From Fidelibacterota bacterium (GTDB lineage Bacteria; Marinisomatota; Marinisomatia; Marinisomatales; TCS55), in assembly GCA_002717765.1 (NCBI GenBank), contig PBCB01000005.1, positions 18,212-29,433 of the forward strand: 11,222 nucleotides of DNA. Reading direction: 5' to 3'. Position numbers and translations under genes: made by a program. This document shows positions 7,550-11,222 of this stretch, piece after piece; the stretch's first letter is position 1; each line of letters begins with the position of its first letter. The notes under the pieces were generated by a model. It ran no database searches. It saw nothing but the letters and a program-made list of their open reading frames with translations, and was not told the DNA's origin.

Positions 7550-8536
7550 ATGAATAAATTTATCTTGCCATTCGCTTGCATGTTACTGGTTATCACAGGT
7601 TGTGAAAACTCTATGCACAGCGAATCTTCAAATCTCGACAGTGCTGAATTGCAGGAACTATCCTCTGAATTAACTTATGACTTAGGGTTGAGCAGATCCT
7701 CTGCAGATGCCATGAACAAATCTCTTAATCGTCATGGGAAAGGTGGAAAGCACCGCGAGCCAGGTTTCCTATGGAAAGTTGCAGCTGAAATGTCTGATCA
7801 GCTAACAGATGAAGAAAAAGCAGCCTTGTTTGAAAAAATGGATGAGAAAGATATTCCACTATTTGGAGTATCTAAAGGGAAGAAGAGTAAGTCAGGTAAA
7901 AAAGGAAAAAGCCAATTTTCAGCTATATACAAAGTCCTAACTGATGACCAAAAAGTTTTATATAAAGCGATGATGGCAGATTATAAAGAAAAGTTTAAAT
8001 CGCTTCGAGCGCAAGTGAAAGACGGTTCAATGTCAAAAGAAAGCGCTAAAGAGGAAATGAAGGCTCTTAAAGAAGCAATGCAAGCAGAAGTTGATGCACT
8101 ATTAACTGATGATCAAAAAGCGCAGCTAGAGCAAAACAAGGCAGATCATAAAGCCAAGCGCCAAGCGTATCGTGATTCATCGAAGGCTGTAAAGATTAGC
8201 GTTCTTGGGATGTCAGATGATCAAGTATCTTCTTACGATGCGGTAAATCAAGAAGCTAAAGATGCTGCCAGCGCACTATTTGAGCAGTCTAAGAATGGAG
8301 ATATTGACCGGGAAACACTTCGAGCAAGCTTAAAAGCTGTTTTCTCAGCTAGAAACGATAAGCTTACCGCATTATTTGATGACAACCAATTGGATATCAT
8401 CAAAATTCATAAAGCCCTTGAGATGAGAATGAAAAAACATCGCTCCTCAAAAGGAGATAAATCCAGAAAAAGCAAAAAAGGGAAAAAGGGCAAAAAAGGG
8501 AAAAAGGGCAAAAAGGGAAGCCGAAGTAAAGGCTAA
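7550..8536 (+). CDS. Spy/CpxP-like lipoprotein with four LTxxQ-type motifs and Lys/Gly tail (paralogue 1)
   Basis: A 328-residue lipoprotein: signal peptide with lipobox ITGC, Cys18. Four LTxxQ-type motifs are seen: LTDDQ 130-134, LTDDQ 185-189, MSDDQ 221-225 and DDNQ ending at 280. The first and second pair are each 55 residues apart, which suggests two tandem Spy/CpxP-like all-helical units. Spy and CpxP are periplasmic chaperone/stress-sensor proteins, and the related CnrX and ZraP bind metals. Before these units is a block shared with the paralogue at 8985: LNRHGKGG.HR and PGFLWKVAAEM (59-81). The C-terminus (about 300-328) is almost only Lys and Gly (KKG repeats), strongly basic, and missing from the paralogue. 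It is preceded by ECF promoter A and followed by a strong terminator, so it is a single-gene unit. Chaperone or sensor function is inferred from family and promoter. Confidence 0.85.
   Translation: MNKFILPFACMLLVITGCENSMHSESSNLDSAELQELSSELTYDLGLSRSSADAMNKSLNRHGKGGKHREPGFLWKVAAEMSDQLTDEEKAALFEKMDEKDIPLFGVSKGKKSKSGKKGKSQFSAIYKVLTDDQKVLYKAMMADYKEKFKSLRAQVKDGSMSKESAKEEMKALKEAMQAEVDALLTDDQKAQLEQNKADHKAKRQAYRDSSKAVKISVLGMSDDQVSSYDAVNQEAKDAASALFEQSKNGDIDRETLRASLKAVFSARNDKLTALFDDNQLDIIKIHKALEMRMKKHRSSKGDKSRKSKKGKKGKKGKKGKKGSRSKG
8474..8519 (+). repeat. 9-base tandem repeat encoding Lys-Lys-Gly
   Basis: About five 9-base units alternating AAAAAAGGG and AAAAAGGGC at the 3' end of the paralogue 1 gene, coding KKGKKGKKG. 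A purine-only tract like this is prone to strand slippage, so copy number may vary between strains, always in steps of three residues. Confidence 0.85.
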
Positions 8537-8546
8537 TCTTAAATTT

Positions 8547-8585
8547 AAAAGGCTGATCAGTGATAATTGATCAGCCTTTTTTTTT
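8547..8585 (+). terminator. Intrinsic terminator of Spy-like paralogue 1
   Basis: Perfect 13-bp stem, AAAAGGCTGATCA (8547-8559) with its complement at 8568-8580, an 8-base loop, and a run of nine T at 8577-8585. It lies 10 bases after the stop codon. Confidence 0.95.
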
Positions 8586-8660
8586 CTTCAATTTTTATTT
8601 AACTTCATCTGATTGTATATGTCTAATAAGCTATATAGGCATTTAGAATAAAAATTGTGA

Positions 8661-8687
8661 AACTTTCTTTAATCATAATTGTCTAAA
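8661..8687 (+). promoter_or_regulatory. ECF-sigma-type promoter B (87-aa gene and second Spy-like gene)
   Basis: AACTTT at 8661-8666 and TCTAAA at 8682-8687 with a 15-base spacer, the same as promoters A and C. The -10 is followed by TAG, as in promoter C. Predicted transcript start is near 8693-8696, giving a leader of about 30 bases with AAAGGA (8709-8714) 10 bases before ATG 8725. Confidence 0.82.
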
Positions 8688-8724
8688 TAGTATAGAAGCA
8701 TAATAATTAAAGGATATATAAGTT

Positions 8725-8988
8725 ATGTGTAATGCAATTTTAGAAACTATGTTAAGCGCCTCGCTCTTTATCTTCGGTGGAAATATTGTAGATACCAAGC
8801 TTGGGCTTCACCATTTTGAAGATGATGATTATAGTGAAATATTTTATCAGAAACACAATACCATTATAGTTAAAAATTGCACACGACATTCAGAATTAGA
8901 AAACATTAAAAAACTAAGGCGCCATCGACCTGAAAGTGGTGGACAAACAACAGTTTATAAAATAACAAAAACAAAGGAAGATGCATGA
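8725..8988 (+). CDS. Unknown 87-aa protein, translationally coupled to Spy-like paralogue 2
   Basis: I do not recognise this protein. It is 87 residues with a moderately hydrophobic N-terminus (5-20), an acidic patch HHFEDDDYSE (29-38), then a basic stretch KKLRRHRPE (62-70) before a polar end. There is no lipobox or clear signal peptide, so it may be cytoplasmic. Reasons to think it is real: a good AAAGGA ribosome site, position directly behind ECF promoter B, and an ATGA overlap (8985-8988) with the next gene, the usual sign of translational coupling. The copy 1 cassette lacks it. With two Cys (2, 52) and several His it could bind a metal or a partner, but that is a guess. Confidence 0.68.
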   Translation: MCNAILETMLSASLFIFGGNIVDTKLGLHHFEDDDYSEIFYQKHNTIIVKNCTRHSELENIKKLRRHRPESGGQTTVYKITKTKEDA

Positions 8989-9953
8989 AAAACTTTTCAC
9001 TATTAACCGCATTGGCATTATTAATCTTTACGGGTTGTGAAAGCGCAAATAATAATGAAGTTAATCTAGATGATCCAGAACTACAGGCATTAGCTGAGGG
9101 TTTAAATGCAGATATCGGTCTTAGTAAGTCATCTGATGATGCATTCAAGGATGCATTAAATCGTCATGGAAAACGCGGTGGACACCGTAAGGATCCTGGA
9201 TTCCTTTGGAAAGTAGCTGCAGAAATGCAAGGGAAGCTTTCCCAGGAAGAGAAAGATAGACTCTTTGCTTGGATGGACAATCACGCCGTTCCTTTTCTAC
9301 ATGCTCCCGAAAAAGATGCCCATCACGGACCTAAAGGGGATAAGGGCGGTATGGATTTTCGCCTATTATTCACTGTCCTTGACGCTGATCAGCAAGAAGC
9401 TTTAAAAGGTATTTTAGACTCCTACAGAGTACAAATGGAAGATGTCTGGAGTAAAATGAAAGATGGTTCAATGGATGAGGCTACCGGCAAAGCAGAACTC
9501 GAAGCTTTAGAGCTAGCTATGAAAACAGAGGTTGAGTCGTTGCTTTCTGATGACCAAAAAGCGCAACTTGAAGCGATGCTTGCTGAAATGAAAGATAAAA
9601 TGGAAGCATCAAAAAACGCTGAGTATGATGCAATGGTTGCTGCGCTAAGCATGACCTCAGATCAAGAATCCAGCTTAAAGGCTATCAATCAACAACATAA
9701 TGAGGCTGTAAAGGCACTATTAGAAGCTGCAAAGAATGCTGGTAAAGATGTTGATAGGCTTGAACTTGGAGAGAAAATTAAAGCCTTGATGATGGATCGA
9801 AATACAAGCCTAGAAGCGCTTTTCACTGATCAGCAATTAGACATAGTTAAAGTTCATATGTCTCTTGTGATGATGTTTTCAAAACATTGCGATGGTAGAA
9901 AAGATGGACGCTGGGGTGATTCAGATGATAAAGGTGGATCAACAAAGAGATAA
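8985..9953 (+). CDS. Spy/CpxP-like lipoprotein with four LTxxQ-type motifs (paralogue 2)
   Basis: A 322-residue lipoprotein paralogous to the one at 7550. Signal peptide with lipobox FTGC (Cys18). Motifs: LDADQ 132-136, LSDDQ 187-191, MTSDQ 223-227, FTDQQ 280-284, again two pairs about 55 apart. The conserved block LNRHGKRGGHR (58-68) plus PGFLWKVAAEM (71-81) is shared with paralogue 1. A His-rich loop HAPEKDAHHGPKGDK (106-120) replaces the Lys-rich loop of paralogue 1, and the C-terminus (about 300-322) is Gly/Asp/Lys-mixed instead of KKG repeats. ATG 8985 overlaps the stop of the 87-aa gene and has AGGA 6 bases upstream, inside that gene. Likely made from promoter B and ended by the terminator at 9979. 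Role as envelope chaperone, metal buffer or sensor is inferred. Confidence 0.85.
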   Translation: MKNFSLLTALALLIFTGCESANNNEVNLDDPELQALAEGLNADIGLSKSSDDAFKDALNRHGKRGGHRKDPGFLWKVAAEMQGKLSQEEKDRLFAWMDNHAVPFLHAPEKDAHHGPKGDKGGMDFRLLFTVLDADQQEALKGILDSYRVQMEDVWSKMKDGSMDEATGKAELEALELAMKTEVESLLSDDQKAQLEAMLAEMKDKMEASKNAEYDAMVAALSMTSDQESSLKAINQQHNEAVKALLEAAKNAGKDVDRLELGEKIKALMMDRNTSLEALFTDQQLDIVKVHMSLVMMFSKHCDGRKDGRWGDSDDKGGSTKR

Positions 9954-9978
9954 TTATATCTAACTTAATGAATAGATT

Positions 9979-10013
9979 AAAAGGCTGAAGTAAATACTTC
10001 AGCCTTTTTTTTT
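9979..10013 (+). terminator. Intrinsic terminator of Spy-like paralogue 2
   Basis: Stem AAAAGGCTGAAG (9979-9990) pairing with 9997-10008, six-base loop TAAATA, and nine T at 10005-10013. Its last T directly touches the -35 box of promoter C. The stem core AAAAGGCTGA is the same as in the terminator at 8547. Confidence 0.95.
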
Positions 10014-10040
10014 AACTTTTTTTATAGAGCTTAGTCTAAA
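10014..10040 (+). promoter_or_regulatory. ECF-sigma-type promoter C (sigma factor operon, autoregulation)
   Basis: AACTTT at 10014-10019 and TCTAAA at 10035-10040, 15 bases between. The downstream TAG continuation matches promoter B. The expected start of transcription is about 10045-10048, only 3-6 bases before the sigma gene's ATG, so the message would be leaderless or nearly so. The site implies that the sigma factor transcribes its own operon. Confidence 0.8.
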
Positions 10041-10050
10041 TAGAAGATGC

Positions 10051-10572
10051 ATGCGAACAGACAACGAATTAATAAAAGAATTTCAAGAGGGTAGAGAAGC
10101 TGCTTTCAATGAATTAGTTGGTCGTTATCTATCAAGCACATATGGGTTTTTTACTAAATTTACTGATTCTAAGGAGGAGGCTGAGGATTTAGCTCAGGAA
10201 ATTTTTATTAAAATGTACAAAGCACTTAAAAAATTTCGCTTTGAATCTGAATTCAAGACTTATTTATACCGGGCAAATATCAATATGTCCAATACTTATC
10301 TAAGGAGAAATAAATGGAAAAATATGCTTCACTTAGATCAGGCCCCTGAGCCCGAATATATTGATACGACAAATGAGGATGCATGGAAACGAAAAGAACT
10401 ATGGGATGCAATCGCAAAGCTTCCTAAGCGACAACAAATGGTTGTTACTATGAGAATAGCTGAAAATTTACCCTACAAAGAGATTGCTGATATTATGAAA
10501 ATTAGTGAAAATTCTGCGAAGGTCAATTATCACCATGCGGTGGAAACCTTAAAAAAATATTTTAAAAATTAA
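10051..10572 (+). CDS. ECF-type RNA polymerase sigma factor
   Basis: A 173-residue sigma-70 family protein made only of regions 2 and 4, as in extracytoplasmic-function sigma factors. Region 2 covers about residues 8-86, with the start DNELIKEFQEGREAAFNELV and the core-binding/-10 recognition part DSKEEAEDLAQEIFIKMYKAL (39-59). Region 4 covers about 115-171, with LPKRQQMVV and the helix-turn-helix YKEIADIMKISENSAKVNYHHA (142-163). The start is set by family length; no strong ribosome site is present, only AGAAG 4 bases upstream. Promoter C overlaps its leader, and two more identical promoters precede the Spy-like genes, so these are its likely targets. It is followed after one base by a membrane protein of anti-sigma topology. 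Similar to RpoE and CnrH in role; exact ECF group not determined. Confidence 0.95.
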   Translation: MRTDNELIKEFQEGREAAFNELVGRYLSSTYGFFTKFTDSKEEAEDLAQEIFIKMYKALKKFRFESEFKTYLYRANINMSNTYLRRNKWKNMLHLDQAPEPEYIDTTNEDAWKRKELWDAIAKLPKRQQMVVTMRIAENLPYKEIADIMKISENSAKVNYHHAVETLKKYFKN

Positions 10573-10573
10573 T

Positions 10574-10957
10574 ATGAAAATTGAAGAACAATTTAAAAAA
10601 TTATTGAATACATCATCTGATACAATTGAATCAGATGCGTTTTTAAAAAGCCTTCACTCTGAACGTCTACGACGCGATGATAGAAGGAAGAAATTATACG
10701 ATGGGTTTGTATCCTTATGCTTTGTACTTGTCTTTAGCTTTATTACCATGAGTCAATTAACAAATGATCCGGCCATCTATGCATCAGTTGATTTGCAGCC
10801 TTATGAAGAGATGGATGAAGAAACCGAAGAGTATGTTAATGATCTTGCCTATTATTTAATCAATACCAGCGATGATATTTGGGAGACAATAAATTTCTTT
10901 GAAACAATCAACTTTGACAATGTAATCGCTATGAACAATGGAGATATATATGAATAA
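10574..10957 (+). CDS. Single-pass membrane protein, probable anti-sigma factor
   Basis: A 127-residue protein with a charged N-terminal region (1-41, with the very basic RLRRDDRRKK), one membrane segment (about 42-60, YDGFVSLCFVLVFSFITMS), and an acidic periplasmic part (61-127, EEMDEETEEY). The basic flank before the segment predicts the N-terminus inside, which is the topology of short anti-sigma factors such as CnrY that hold the ECF factor at the membrane. No ZAS (HxxxCxxC) motif is seen and I know no exact family. The call rests on position, one base after the sigma gene, and on topology. Its last 8 bases overlap the next gene's start. Confidence 0.75.
   Translation: MKIEEQFKKLLNTSSDTIESDAFLKSLHSERLRRDDRRKKLYDGFVSLCFVLVFSFITMSQLTNDPAIYASVDLQPYEEMDEETEEYVNDLAYYLINTSDDIWETINFFETINFDNVIAMNNGDIYE
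10940..10943 (+). promoter_or_regulatory. Ribosome site fixing the start at 10950
   Basis: GGAG six bases before ATG 10950, inside the end of the anti-sigma gene. It supports an overlapping start and hence coupled translation. Confidence 0.65.
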
Positions 10958-11222
10958 AATTGTTATAATTCTTATGAGCTTCTCAATTATCTTTTGCCAA
11001 CCAGGAAAGGCGCGTGGCCCTGGAGGTCAATATGAGAATCGAATGGAGATGATGATGGTCTGGAAGCTTACTGACTACTTAAATCTATCTGAACAGCAAG
11101 CAGAAAAACTCTTTCCTAGAATGCGTAAGCATCGAGTAGAAATAGGAAAGTACCACAAAAATGAAAAAGAGCTTTTTGACTCCTACCTTTCAAAGATAAA
11201 AAAAGGGGAAAAGGTATCCCAG
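10950..11222 (+). CDS. Spy/CpxP/CnrX-like exported protein, N-terminal part (runs off right edge)
   Basis: Open for 91 codons to the end of the window. An export signal occupies about residues 1-21 (MNKIVIILMSFSIIFC); Phe at -1 of the Cys makes lipidation doubtful, so ordinary signal peptidase cleavage near GKA-RG is possible. The mature part holds one LTxxQ-type motif in KLTDYLNLSEQQAEKLFP (39-56), then a charged helix. This is the pattern of Spy, CpxP and CnrX and of the small 'sensor of ECF-type sigma factor' proteins that follow sigma/anti-sigma pairs in many Bacteroidota. It is shorter in design than the two four-motif lipoproteins upstream and is not a close paralogue. Likely job: periplasmic sensor that controls release of the sigma factor by the anti-sigma protein. 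Coupled by an 8-base overlap to the anti-sigma gene. Confidence 0.85.
   Translation, partial: MNKIVIILMSFSIIFCQPGKARGPGGQYENRMEMMMVWKLTDYLNLSEQQAEKLFPRMRKHRVEIGKYHKNEKELFDSYLSKIKKGEKVSQ

Larger units (their letters stand above)
7480..10013 (+). repeat. Duplicated cassette: ECF promoter, Spy-like lipoprotein, terminator (two copies)
   Basis: Copy 1 is 7480-8585 and copy 2 is 8661-10013. Each has the same promoter layout, a paralogous lipoprotein gene and an intrinsic terminator whose stem begins AAAAGGCTGA. Copy 2 has an extra 87-codon gene between promoter and lipoprotein. The protein copies are clearly related along their whole length but quite diverged at DNA level, so this is an old duplication and not a recent repeat. 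Confidence 0.75.

Noticed and set aside
8473..8519. A-rich repeat as a programmed frameshift site
   Set aside because: The heptamer A AAA AAG does not occur in the needed phase, and the frame runs straight to a stop followed by a terminator, so nothing calls for a frameshift.
8991..9017. AACTTT at 8991 as a fourth ECF promoter
   Set aside because: It lies inside the signal peptide codons of Spy-like paralogue 2 and the position 21 bases on reads TTGGC, not TCTAA.
8906..9148. Minus-strand open frame of 80 codons
   Set aside because: It is antisense to the junction of two supported, overlapping genes and has no features of its own.
10910..10936. AACTTT at 10910 as an ECF promoter for the third Spy-like gene
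   Set aside because: No TCTAA at the required spacing; the gene is instead coupled by overlap to the anti-sigma gene.

Overview
The window is AT-rich, densely packed bacterial chromosomal DNA. Its gene content fits an uncultivated marine heterotroph of the Neomarinimicrobiota (SAR406) or Bacteroidota type: a large DUF5117/DUF4953-type secreted metalloprotease, many small lipoproteins, and an ECF sigma factor followed by a Spy-like 'sensor' gene. This taxonomic guess rests on style of gene content only. No marker gene is present to prove it. There are no rRNA or tRNA genes, no transposase and no CRISPR array.

Left part (1-3886): the 3' end of acetyl-CoA synthetase (acs), a convergent small cupin protein, and then a tightly overlapping + strand run of leucyl aminopeptidase (pepA), an RmuC-family protein and a small lipoprotein that starts with TTG. 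Middle part (3879-6815, minus strand): a Gp157-family protein of phage type, 24 bp upstream of an 806-residue secreted zinc metalloprotease of the HExxHxxGxxH (metzincin-like) class. A divergent small Cys-rich lipoprotein with a lipocalin-like opening follows at 6959-7444.

Right part (7480-11222): this is the most interesting region. It appears to be one self-contained envelope-response locus. Two paralogous lipoproteins (7550-8536 and 8985-9953) each carry four LTxxQ-type motifs, arranged like two Spy/CpxP-like units in tandem. Each gene ends in a strong intrinsic terminator, and the two terminators share a stem core. Downstream lie an ECF sigma factor (10051-10572), a single-pass membrane protein with the topology of a CnrY-like anti-sigma factor (10574-10957), and the start of a third, single-motif Spy-like protein (10950 to the right edge). 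The last three overlap or nearly touch, as in CnrYXH-type and Bacteroidota 'sensor of ECF sigma factor' operons.

The link between these parts is visible in the DNA. Three promoters of identical layout, AACTTT, exactly 15 bases, TCTAA(A/T), sit upstream of the first Spy-like gene (7480), the 87-aa gene coupled to the second Spy-like gene (8661), and the sigma gene itself (10014). This matches the E. coli sigma-E type of ECF promoter (GGAACTT / TCTGA-like). The inference is an autoregulated sigma factor that drives its own operon and two neighbouring Spy-like lipoprotein transcription units. The signal is unknown: misfolded envelope protein and metal are both possible.
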